Source: Chloroflexota bacterium (GTDB taxonomy: Bacteria > Chloroflexota > Anaerolineae > Promineifilales > Promineifilaceae). From it: a DNA stretch of 64,000 nucleotides. The stretch lies in assembly GCA_013112725.1 (NCBI GenBank), contig JABFFZ010000007.1, forward strand, positions 1 through 64,000. The letters run 5' to 3'. A program made the position numbers and the translations under genes. Under the pieces are notes generated by a model, which was not told the DNA's origin, did no database searches, and saw nothing but the letters and a program-made list of their open reading frames with translations. This document shows positions 52,572 through 60,412 of the stretch, in pieces (positions within the stretch are counted from its first letter, which is position 1; every line of letters begins with the position of its first letter).

Positions 52572-53375
52572 ATGATAGAAAAGGCAGCTACAGCGGAAAA
52601 ACGGCCGTTAACCCACACCGAACTCACCGACATCATTGACCTGTGCCTGTGGGCCGGGCAGATGTTGTTGCAGCACGGGGCCAACAGTCTGCGCGTGGAA
52701 GAGAGCGTACATCGCCTGGGCACAGGACTGGGCTGCAACTGGCTGGACATTGTGGTGCGCACCGAATCCCTGACTATCACCGCCACCAGCGGCGACGAAT
52801 TCCGCACCAAAACGCGGCGGGTGGTGCGGCTGGGCATCAACATGGGGCGCATCACTGACCTCAACAACCTCAGTCGCCGGGTGTCCGAGGGACAATTAGA
52901 CCGTTTTCAGGCGCGCGCCGCTCTGGAACAGATTGACCGGCAGCCAGGCGTGTATAACCGCTGGTTGGTGGTGGGCATGGTGGGGCTGGCCTGCGCCGCT
53001 TTTAGCCGGTTGTTCGGCGGCGATTGGCCCGTTTTTGGCGTTACCTTTGTGGCGACGGCGGTGGCCATGCTGGTGCGCCAGGAGTTGGTCCAGCGGCAGT
53101 TAAATCCCTTTTTGACGGTCGCCGCCTCTGCTTTTGTAGCCGGGCTGATTGCCAGCAGCGCCGCCTGGCTGCAATTGAGCCAGCAGCCGCAAGTGGCGAT
53201 GTCGGCGTCGGTGCTGCTGCTGGCGCCGGGCGTACCGCTCATTAACGCGGCCCACGACCTGATTCGTGGTTATATGAGCAATGGCGTCACCAGAGGCGTG
53301 ACCGGGTTGCTCATCTCCATGGCCATTGCGGTGGGGCTGTTGCTGGCGATTTTGCTCACGGGAGCAGGCATTTGA
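52572..53375 (+). CDS. ThrE-type threonine/serine exporter, N-terminal subunit
   Basis: 267 aa PF06738-type protein: cytoplasmic part with LCLWAGQMLLQHGANSLRVEESVHRLG and VRTESLTITATSG, then about five membrane helices. In the ThrE family, amino-acid export needs this part and a PF12821 part; here they are two genes. The stop overlaps the start of the second gene (TTGA at 53372-53375), so both are made together. ATG at 52572 without a strong Shine-Dalgarno, behind a repeat array. Confidence 0.9.
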   Translation: MIEKAATAEKRPLTHTELTDIIDLCLWAGQMLLQHGANSLRVEESVHRLGTGLGCNWLDIVVRTESLTITATSGDEFRTKTRRVVRLGINMGRITDLNNLSRRVSEGQLDRFQARAALEQIDRQPGVYNRWLVVGMVGLACAAFSRLFGGDWPVFGVTFVATAVAMLVRQELVQRQLNPFLTVAASAFVAGLIASSAAWLQLSQQPQVAMSASVLLLAPGVPLINAAHDLIRGYMSNGVTRGVTGLLISMAIAVGLLLAILLTGAGI

Positions 53376-53848
53376 ACGGCTGGCTGGTGGCGCAAGATTT
53401 GTTATGGTCGGCGGTGGCGGCTTTGGGTTTTGCCGTGATGTTTAACGTGCCCCGCCGGTTGCTGCCGGGCTGCGCCCTGGCGGGCGGGCTGGGGCACGCT
53501 CTGCGGGCGGTGGGCATGGAGCTGGGGCTGCCGTTGGAGGTGGCTACGCTGGTGGCCGCCACGACCGTTGGTTTTCTGAGCGAATGGTTGGCAAAACGAT
53601 ACCAGTCACCGCGTATTGTCTTTGGTGTTTCCGGCGTTATTCCCATGGTACCGGGGGTTCTGGCCTACCAGACGATGTTGGGCGTGTTTGAACTGGCCGG
53701 GTTGATCAATCTGTCCACTGACCCGGCGGCGGATGAGCTGGTGCGCACGGCCGTACTGGGCATCAAAACCGGTCTCGTCCTCATCAGCCTGGCGCTGGGC
53801 ATCATCGCTCCCAATTTGCTCTTTCGGCGGCAGCAGCCGGTGGTCTGA
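53372..53848 (+). CDS. ThrE-type exporter, C-terminal (DUF3815/PF12821) subunit
   Basis: 158 aa, four to five membrane helices, TTG start overlapping the previous stop. Contains FGVSGVIPMVPGVLAYQTMLG, the typical motif of the second ThrE half. It completes the two-part exporter with the gene before it. Confidence 0.88.
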   Translation: MNGWLVAQDLLWSAVAALGFAVMFNVPRRLLPGCALAGGLGHALRAVGMELGLPLEVATLVAATTVGFLSEWLAKRYQSPRIVFGVSGVIPMVPGVLAYQTMLGVFELAGLINLSTDPAADELVRTAVLGIKTGLVLISLALGIIAPNLLFRRQQPVV

Positions 53849-53861
53849 GGGGGGCAGGTTT

Positions 53862-54521
53862 ATGGAAGAAGGTCAATTGGTTTTTTCTATGCGGCAGTGT
53901 GGCAATAAGGGGTGCCGGTTTCGTTTTCCGGCGGCAGCGGGGCGTGGGGAACGGTGTCCGCAGTGTGGTAATCATACGGCCGTTGTTGCCATCCCCCACA
54001 ACAAACGAGAAAATGCTATCCTCCATCCCACTTCCAGTCTACACCTGGAACTGCTGCTGGATAACATTCGCAGTGTGTACAACGTTGGTTCCATTTTCCG
54101 CACGGCCGATGGCGCGGGAGTGAAACATTTACACCTGGCGGGCATAACGGCCACGCCAGAACACCCCAAACTGGTAAAGACGGCATTGGGGGCGGACAGC
54201 CAGATGGGGTGGAGCTATAGTCGGAATGGGGTGGACACGGCCGTGCGTCTGCAAAACCAGGGCTACCGGCTGTGGGCGCTGGAAGACGCGCCAGAGGCAA
54301 TTTCATTGTATAGCGTAAAGAGGGATATGGCGGACGGCCGTCCCATTTTGCTCGTCGTGGGCAATGAAAACGTGGGCGTAGACCCGGCCATCTTGCAGTG
54401 GAGTGACCAGATTTTAGCGCTACCCATGTTGGGCGTAAAAGATTCACTCAATGTGGCCGTGGCCTGTGGGATCGCCGTCTACCATTTATCGTTAGCGCCA
54501 TCACGTAAGCCAATGTCATAG
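53862..54521 (+). CDS. SpoU-family RNA 2'-O-methyltransferase with N-terminal zinc ribbon
   Basis: 219 aa from ATG 53862 (GAGGGGGGCAGG upstream). The first ~45 residues carry a ribbon CGNKGCRFRFP...RCPQCG. The SPOUT domain then shows motif 1 NIRSVYNVGSIFRTADG, motif 2 LVVGNENVGVDP and motif 3 LPMLGVKDSLNVAVACGIAVYHL. It methylates tRNA or rRNA ribose. The ribbon is an extra feature compared with minimal TrmH-type enzymes. It starts 13 bases after the ThrE gene. Confidence 0.9.
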   Translation: MEEGQLVFSMRQCGNKGCRFRFPAAAGRGERCPQCGNHTAVVAIPHNKRENAILHPTSSLHLELLLDNIRSVYNVGSIFRTADGAGVKHLHLAGITATPEHPKLVKTALGADSQMGWSYSRNGVDTAVRLQNQGYRLWALEDAPEAISLYSVKRDMADGRPILLVVGNENVGVDPAILQWSDQILALPMLGVKDSLNVAVACGIAVYHLSLAPSRKPMS

Positions 54522-54714
54522 ATACCGTCACCCAATGCCAGGTTGGTCAGGGTTAAACGGCCGTTTTCATCCAACTGCTCGGCGCTTATCAACAATTAAC
54601 GAACAAGAACCAGGGTGATCCCATAGTTGGGTTTCACACACGGCAGCGGAGTTCGCGCGCCCACGTGCCATACTCAATTTCCGGCGATTAATCAGTTCCC
54701 CCACCATAAACGTC

Positions 54715-56451
54715 TTATGGCTGCCAGGACACAACGCAGCGGCGATCATCATCCAGATCACACGTCTGCACTTCTTGCCCGTTGTACCAGACTGAAAATT
54801 CCTTGCGCCAATCATGCGCTAACGGTTCCCCCAACAATTGCGTGCAAGCGGTATTGTTAATGTCAGCGTTGGCGTCTCTGGCCTGTTTGTTTAGATGCAG
54901 GCAGGCGCCAGCAGGTAGCATGGTCTGCGGCCAATCGCTAAATCGCTGACGGCCGTCCCGCCCCCGTCCAATCTCTAGCCCTGCTAATGCCAGCGGTCCG
55001 CCGCTGCCGTTGGTCATAAACAGCGTATTCCCTTTGCGCTCGAAAATCAGGATATAAGGCAGCACAACCGGCGCCGCAGTGGCCGTGGGCGGCGGGGGCG
55101 GCGACGCCACTGGCGTCTCAACCGGTGGTACATCAGGCAGCGCCGCCGCGATCACCGGCAGGTAAAGTTCTGTACCTACCGCCGGTACTGGTGAGTCAGC
55201 CGCCGGCGGAGTAACAACGGCCGTAGCTACCGGGATGCTGCTCTCCGGGGCGGGAACTGTGGCGTCCAGCACAGGCAGTGACACATCCACCACATCGGCT
55301 GTTGCCACGGTGGAGACAACAGGACGAAGGGTGGCGGAAGGGAGAGCAACGGCCGTCCCGTTCACTACCACATCTCCTCCATCAGACCGGCCCCGAAACA
55401 GGAATATCGCCGCCACGATCAGCGCCAGCAGCAACAAACCCCCACCGACAGCACGCCACGACAAAGGAAGGCCAGACGCAGGTGGCGAGGGGGTTGTCGG
55501 CGGAGAAGCAGGCATGAGCGGTGTCACGGCCGCGGGAATGGGCGGCAGCGTTTCCATCCCCAGGGCCACGCGATCTACAATCGTCAGCGTAGGGGCGGCC
55601 ATCAGGGACACGGCCGTTGGCTCTTGCAAAGCATTTTCCACTGCATCGCTCAACGCCTGCCCACTCTGGAAGCGGGCGGCCGGCTCTTTCGCCAGCGCCC
55701 GCAGCAATACCGCTTCCAACGCCGGGCTGATTTCCGGGCGGATGGTGCGGGGAGAAGGAGGCACGGCCGTCATGTGCAGCATCAACAGTTCCAGCAAATC
55801 TTCATGCACAAAGGGCAACTGCCCCGTCACCATGCGGTAGAGAATGACGCCCAGGGCATACAAGTCACTCTGCGGTACCGCTCCCGCTGAGGAAACGGCC
55901 TGTTCGGGCGCAATGTACAGCGGCGACCCCAAAATCTCGCCGCGTGTGCCCACATCGGCCAGCAGCGCCAGGCCAAAATCGGTGATGTAACTGCGCCCCT
56001 GCCCATCCATCATTACGTTGGATGGCTTCACATCCCGGTGAATGATGCCCCGGCTGTGGGCATAATCCAGCGCCGCCCCCATTTCCCGCAACAGGCGCAC
56101 TACTTCAGGAAAAGGCATGAATTGACTATCCTGTTCATAACCGGTAAGAATGGTATGGAGATCGGCCCCTTCGATGTATTTCATGGCCAGGTAGAGCAGG
56201 TTTTGGGCACGGCCGTAGCGATACACCGTCACAATATGGGGATGGTCTAGCGCCGCAATCGCCCGCGCTTCTCGTTCAAATCGGGCAATGTATCCTTCAT
56301 CTTGTTGATGGGGGGTGTTAATCACCTTGACGGCCGCATAGCGGTGCAAACCGGTGTCCAGCGCCCGATACACCCGCGCCATGCCCCCCTGCCCCAACAG
56401 GTTTTGCAGTTGATACTCGTCAAGCTGCGCGCCAATAAGGGGATCGGTCAC
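54715..56451 (-). CDS. Ser/Thr protein kinase with Thr/Pro linker and Cys-containing ectodomain
   Basis: 578 aa. Kinase at residues 10-270 (LGQGGMARVYRALD, AAVKVI, HRDVKPSNVMMDG, TDFGLALL, GSPLYIAPEQ). A membrane helix at about 328-352 (GGGLLLLALIVAAIFLF) and a Thr/Pro/Val linker lead to an outer domain at about 466-578 (ILIFERKGNTLFMTNGSG, FSDWPQTMLPAGACLHL, FSVWYNGQEVQTCDLD). The outer domain is related to that of the next kinase. Start ATG 56451 overlaps the upstream kinase stop (ATGA), so the pair is one operon. The downstream gap to 54521 shows only decayed sequence. Confidence 0.9.
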   Translation of the reverse strand: MTDPLIGAQLDEYQLQNLLGQGGMARVYRALDTGLHRYAAVKVINTPHQQDEGYIARFEREARAIAALDHPHIVTVYRYGRAQNLLYLAMKYIEGADLHTILTGYEQDSQFMPFPEVVRLLREMGAALDYAHSRGIIHRDVKPSNVMMDGQGRSYITDFGLALLADVGTRGEILGSPLYIAPEQAVSSAGAVPQSDLYALGVILYRMVTGQLPFVHEDLLELLMLHMTAVPPSPRTIRPEISPALEAVLLRALAKEPAARFQSGQALSDAVENALQEPTAVSLMAAPTLTIVDRVALGMETLPPIPAAVTPLMPASPPTTPSPPASGLPLSWRAVGGGLLLLALIVAAIFLFRGRSDGGDVVVNGTAVALPSATLRPVVSTVATADVVDVSLPVLDATVPAPESSIPVATAVVTPPAADSPVPAVGTELYLPVIAAALPDVPPVETPVASPPPPPTATAAPVVLPYILIFERKGNTLFMTNGSGGPLALAGLEIGRGRDGRQRFSDWPQTMLPAGACLHLNKQARDANADINNTACTQLLGEPLAHDWRKEFSVWYNGQEVQTCDLDDDRRCVVSWQP

Positions 56452-58283
56452 GGCAGATAGACCTCACACTGGTTAGCTTCAGCAGAGGCGCTGGCCGGGC
56501 AGCGGCCCACTTCCTGCCCCTGCCACACCACGCGGAAGGCGGCCACGCCGGGCCGCGCCGTCCAAAAGACAATATCCGCATCCTGTTCGGGGGTGACGGT
56601 GGAGTTGTATTCGCGGCATGGTGACGGCCGTAGCCAGCCGGCCACTTTGGTCATCTCCAACCGGGCGCAGCCAAATGGCTCTACCAAATTGTAAAACTGC
56701 GCCCAACGCTGCCCTTCAAACCAATAACCGCTCAGATTACCGTTTTCATCCAATGACTCAAAGACAATCTGGCTAACGCGCACACCATTGGCGTTGGGGT
56801 TATACAGGTAGAAGCTGTGGGAATCATAAAACATGGCTAGACGCGGCCCCGATGGGGTGGCTGTGGGGGCAGCAGCCGGCTCAGTTGTGGGCACACCTGC
56901 ACTGAGAGCGGTGGAAGTAGCCGTTGGTGGTTCTGCGGGAGCAGGCGTTGGCGGTACGGCCGTCGGTGAAGGCACATCCGCAGGTGACGTACTCGCCTCT
57001 TCTATTGGTTCTGCTGTCGGTGGTGGCTCAGATGGGGCAACGGTTGGAGCAGCCGTATCGGTCACGGCCGTATCGGTTGGCAAAGCAGCCACATCGGCCG
57101 GTTGGGTAGTTTCGGCGACGGCCGTTGGCGTGGGTGTATCGTTCACGCCCAGACCACGCAGCACAAAACCCCGCGCCAGCAGCAGCAGCACCATGATCAG
57201 ACCGCCAATAACCAGCCATTTAACCGGAATGGGCGACAGGCGATCAGCTTTTGGCGGTTCAACGGGTGGGGCAAGAGTGAGTGAGGGCCGGGTGGACGGC
57301 CGTGACGGGGGTGTACCACTCGTCTGCACGGCGGGCGGCGGCGGGGGCAGATACAGGCTCACGCGCTCCGCCACCGACATCTGAGACATGGCCGGCACAG
57401 CCACACCGCCGGGCGGCATGGGCAAGGCGTCGGGTTCTGCAGTGACGATGGGTTCTTGCAGGGCCGTGGTCAACGCCGCCATCAACGCCGCGCCGCTCTG
57501 GTAACGGTCGGCGGGCTGTTTTTGCAACGCTTTAAGTAGCACATTCTCCGTGGCCATATTCAGGTTGGGGTTTAACTGGCGCGGCGGCGGCGGTGGTTGG
57601 GTCAGGTGTTGCACCGCCAGGCTCATGGGCGAGGGGTCGTCAAACGGCACCGCGCCGGTGAGCATTTCATACAAAATCACAGCCAGGGCATACAGGTCAG
57701 ACTGAGGCACGGCCGTCGCCGAGTTGCGCGCCTGCTCCGGGGCGATGTAGTGGGGCGTGCCAAATGTGCCGCCAAACGACCCCTGCTGCGCATCGAGCGC
57801 TAAACCAAAGTCGGCCAGGGCGATACGGCCGTCTCTGGCCACCATCACATTGGACGGCTTCACATCCCGGTGAATGATGCCCTGGCTGTGGGCATAATCC
57901 AACGCGCTGGCCACCGCCCGGCCAATTTTGAGCACATCTTCATGGGGCATCAATTCACCCGCGTCAGCATACTGCTTCACGACCTTGCTCAGATCAGGGC
58001 CATCCACATACTCCATGGCAAAGTAATACCAATCATCTTGCTGCCCGGCATAAAAGACCTGCAAGATGTGTTCGTGCCGCCAGGTGGCTACCGTCCGCGC
58101 CTCTTGCAAAAACCGCTGCGCGTAGACCGGATTGTCGCGGTAACGGGCGTCAATTACCTTCACCGCCACCGGGCGGTGCAAACTTTCGTCGAAGGCGCGG
58201 TAAACAATAGCCATACCGCCGCGCCCCACCACCGAATCAATCCGATAATTACCTAAATGCTGCCCAATCAGGGGATCATCCAT
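56448..58283 (-). CDS. Ser/Thr protein kinase, operon partner
   Basis: 611 aa from ATG 58283 (MDDPLIGQHLGNY). Kinase at residues 10-275 (VGRGGMAIVYRAFD, HRDVKPSNVMVARDG, ADFGLALD, GTPHYIAPEQ). Membrane helix about 354-378, Thr/Pro/Ala linker, then an outer domain from about 479 (LAMFYDSHSFYLYNPN, GQRWAQFYNLVEPFGCARLEM, FRVVWQGQEVGRCPAS, ending in CEVYLP). The opening F-x(n)-FYLYN and FxV-x-GQEVxxC pattern is shared with the next kinase, pointing to a duplicated sensor. The gene is divergent from the CBM9-like gene at 58406. Confidence 0.9.
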   Translation of the reverse strand: MDDPLIGQHLGNYRIDSVVGRGGMAIVYRAFDESLHRPVAVKVIDARYRDNPVYAQRFLQEARTVATWRHEHILQVFYAGQQDDWYYFAMEYVDGPDLSKVVKQYADAGELMPHEDVLKIGRAVASALDYAHSQGIIHRDVKPSNVMVARDGRIALADFGLALDAQQGSFGGTFGTPHYIAPEQARNSATAVPQSDLYALAVILYEMLTGAVPFDDPSPMSLAVQHLTQPPPPPRQLNPNLNMATENVLLKALQKQPADRYQSGAALMAALTTALQEPIVTAEPDALPMPPGGVAVPAMSQMSVAERVSLYLPPPPPAVQTSGTPPSRPSTRPSLTLAPPVEPPKADRLSPIPVKWLVIGGLIMVLLLLARGFVLRGLGVNDTPTPTAVAETTQPADVAALPTDTAVTDTAAPTVAPSEPPPTAEPIEEASTSPADVPSPTAVPPTPAPAEPPTATSTALSAGVPTTEPAAAPTATPSGPRLAMFYDSHSFYLYNPNANGVRVSQIVFESLDENGNLSGYWFEGQRWAQFYNLVEPFGCARLEMTKVAGWLRPSPCREYNSTVTPEQDADIVFWTARPGVAAFRVVWQGQEVGRCPASASAEANQCEVYLP

Positions 58284-58366
58284 CAGCTTGTCCTGCTCTC
58301 CAAAATGTGCCACCATTATAGTAAACCAGAAACATTCGGCTATGATTCATTTTGGCTACAGACCCG

Positions 58367-58395
58367 CGTAACGCGATTTGGCAAATCGCGTTACG
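58367..58395. promoter_or_regulatory. 29-bp perfect palindrome in the divergent control region
   Basis: CGTAACGCGATTTG (58367-58380), one central G, and its complement (58382-58395). It lies between the kinase start (58283) and the opposite gene start (58406), so it could be an operator, or a dispersed palindromic repeat. Confidence 0.6.
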
Positions 58396-58405
58396 ATAAA
58401 AGATT

Positions 58406-59311
58406 ATGCGAACACCTGAAAATCAAGATGGCGACTTTTCTTTTAGTAATATCCCGATGGGTTGGCTGGTGGTTGGGTTGGGCACGCTGGTATTATGCTG
58501 CACGGCCGTCACCCTGACCAGCGCCGTCATCATCTTTATGACCAGTACAGAGCGGGGCGAACAAACGGAACTGTTACCGTTGCCAGCCACCCTCACCCCC
58601 ACCACTGCTCCTGCCGACACGCCCATTCCCGCCGCCACCGTCACCTTAGCCGCCACCAACCCTGACGGCCGGGTTACGGCCGTTTACCTTTCCGCACCCC
58701 CCACCCTTGACGGCAATCTGGACGAATGGGACAGTATCCCCCCTTTCACTGCACCCCACATCGTGGAACAAGAGAGTTCCTGGGACGGCACGATGGATGT
58801 GGAATCCCTCTGGCGCATGGGGTGGGATAACCAAAATTTGTATCTGGCGGTGGCCGTCACCGACAACGTGCATGTGCAAACCCGCGAAACCAAGTTTGCC
58901 TATCTGGGTGACAGCCTGGAATTGCAGTTCGATACCAACGTCCAGGCCGATTACGGCCCCGGCGTCAACAGCGATGATTACCAATATGTCGTGTCGCCAG
59001 GCAATTTCAGTGACCAGGCAGCGGGTGCGTTCCGTTTTCGCGGCGATGCGCAGGGGGCAATGAGTGATTTTATTGGCTCTGGGGCACAGGTAGCGGCCCG
59101 GCAAACGGCCGTCGGCTACAACCTCGAAATGGCAATTCCCTGGTCAGACCTGGCCTTGCAACCGGCGGCCGGGCTGGTGTTGGGCGCGGCGTTTAGCATC
59201 AATGATCTGGATACGCCAGGCACGGCCGTACAGGAATTGATGCTTTCTCACGTAGCCACCCGCCGCTGGCTGGACCCCAGTAGTTGGGGAACGTTGGAAT
59301 TGGAACCGTGA
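58406..59311 (+). CDS. Membrane-anchored CBM9-like sugar-binding protein
   Basis: 301 aa. A membrane helix at residues 19-46 (GWLVVGLGTLVLCCTAVTL) is followed by a Thr/Pro/Ala linker. The outer domain (about 88-300) has the CBM9-like layout PPTLDGNLDEWDSIPPFTAP, LWRMGWDNQNLYLAVAVTDN, GDSLELQFDTN, YNLEMAIPWSDL. Such domains bind sugars or act as sensor modules. Arranged divergently from the kinase pair, it may provide a shared extracellular signal partner. It has a weak ribosome site, with the start only ten bases past the palindrome. Confidence 0.78.
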   Translation: MRTPENQDGDFSFSNIPMGWLVVGLGTLVLCCTAVTLTSAVIIFMTSTERGEQTELLPLPATLTPTTAPADTPIPAATVTLAATNPDGRVTAVYLSAPPTLDGNLDEWDSIPPFTAPHIVEQESSWDGTMDVESLWRMGWDNQNLYLAVAVTDNVHVQTRETKFAYLGDSLELQFDTNVQADYGPGVNSDDYQYVVSPGNFSDQAAGAFRFRGDAQGAMSDFIGSGAQVAARQTAVGYNLEMAIPWSDLALQPAAGLVLGAAFSINDLDTPGTAVQELMLSHVATRRWLDPSSWGTLELEP

Positions 59312-59321
59312 GGCGTGATGC

Positions 59322-59394
59322 GTGACGAGTGACGAGTGAGAAGAGGTCTCACTCGTCACTCGTCACTCGTCACTCGTCACTCGTCACTCGTCAC
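59322..59394. repeat. 19-bp perfect hairpin plus six tandem CACTCGT heptamers
   Basis: GTGACGAGTGACGAGTGAG (59322-59340), loop AAGAGGT, then its exact complement (59348-59366). The right arm is part of six perfect CACTCGT repeats (59350-59391). It lies between the CBM9-like gene and the MscS gene. Confidence 0.85.
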
Positions 59395-59416
59395 AAAAAT
59401 CGGAGGTTCGTCCATA

Positions 59417-60358
59417 ATGAAAAAACGGGTATTGCTGATTGTGCTGTTCACGGCCGTGATGCTTTTGCTGGCCGGCTGTTCGGCTGAAACCACCGCCGAA
59501 CCGATTGACCTCACCTCACCAGAAGCCATCTCCGCCACTTTGCAAAGTATTCTGATTGGCTTCTTCCTCTTTCTGCCCAAAATGCTGGCAGCCATGGTGC
59601 TGTTTGTCATTACCCTCTATCTGGCCGCCTGGATCAGCAAGTTGGTACGCTATCTCATGGAAAAACGGCGGACGGACCCCGGCATCACCCTGCTGGTTTA
59701 CTACATCACCCGGTACACCATTGTGATTGTGGGCACCATTACCGCTTTGCGCCAGGTTAACTTTGAAGTGACGACGTTTCTGGCCGGCCTGGGCATCCTC
59801 GGCTTCACATTAGGTTTTGCCCTGCAAGACATCAGCCAAAACGTCATTGCCGGGCTACTGCTGCTGATTCAAAAGCCGTTTGAACTGGGCGATCTAATCC
59901 AGATTGACGAATTCACCGGCACCGTCCTCTCCGTTGATTTGCGCACCACCGAACTGCGCACCCGCGATGGGCAAAATGTGCTGATCCCCAATGCCCATGT
60001 GTTCACCAAACCCATCACCAACTTCAGCCGCCAGGCCACCTGGCGCGTCAGCCTGCCCCTGGGCGTGGCCTATGACAGTGACCTGGAACTGGTGCAGCGG
60101 GTGACGCTGCGCACCATCCAAACCCTGCCCGACGTGTTGGACGACCCGGCGCCGCTTTTTCATTTCCACACCTTTGGCGACTACTCGATAGATTTTAACC
60201 TGCATTTCTGGGTAGACAGCCGCATCACCAACCCCATCACCGCTACCCACCCGGCCATCATCGCCCTGCAAAAAGCGTATGCCGAGGCTAATATCGAGAT
60301 TCCCTATCCCATTCAGACAGAGATTCAGGTGGAAGGGAACGCCAATCGTAAACCGTAA
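59417..60358 (+). CDS. MscS-family mechanosensitive channel with lipobox
   Basis: 313 aa from ATG 59417 (CGGAGG upstream). The N-terminus MKKRVLLIVLFTAVMLLLAGCSAE has a classical lipobox (LAGC, Cys21), unusual for this family. Two to three membrane helices and the MscS core follow (LAGLGILGFTLGFALQDISQNVIAGLLLL, about 120-150), then the beta domain (QIDEFTGTVLSVDLRTTELRTRDGQNVLIPNA) and the C-terminal alpha/beta domain. It gates ion flow under membrane tension. Located after the heptamer hairpin. Confidence 0.9.
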   Translation: MKKRVLLIVLFTAVMLLLAGCSAETTAEPIDLTSPEAISATLQSILIGFFLFLPKMLAAMVLFVITLYLAAWISKLVRYLMEKRRTDPGITLLVYYITRYTIVIVGTITALRQVNFEVTTFLAGLGILGFTLGFALQDISQNVIAGLLLLIQKPFELGDLIQIDEFTGTVLSVDLRTTELRTRDGQNVLIPNAHVFTKPITNFSRQATWRVSLPLGVAYDSDLELVQRVTLRTIQTLPDVLDDPAPLFHFHTFGDYSIDFNLHFWVDSRITNPITATHPAIIALQKAYAEANIEIPYPIQTEIQVEGNANRKP

Positions 60359-60412
60359 ATCGTAATCAGACTTCTGGTCACGGATTACGGGTTACGAATC
60401 ACGGGTCACGAC
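60350..60412. repeat. Iterated CGTAAATCGTAATC / GATTACGGGTTACG repeats
   Basis: Opposed short units between the convergent MscS and orphan genes; a hairpin-forming array like the others. It overlaps the stop region of both genes. Confidence 0.6.

Noticed and set aside
59350..59394. Tandem heptamers as a CRISPR array
   Set aside because: Units are 7 bases with no spacers; no cas genes are nearby.
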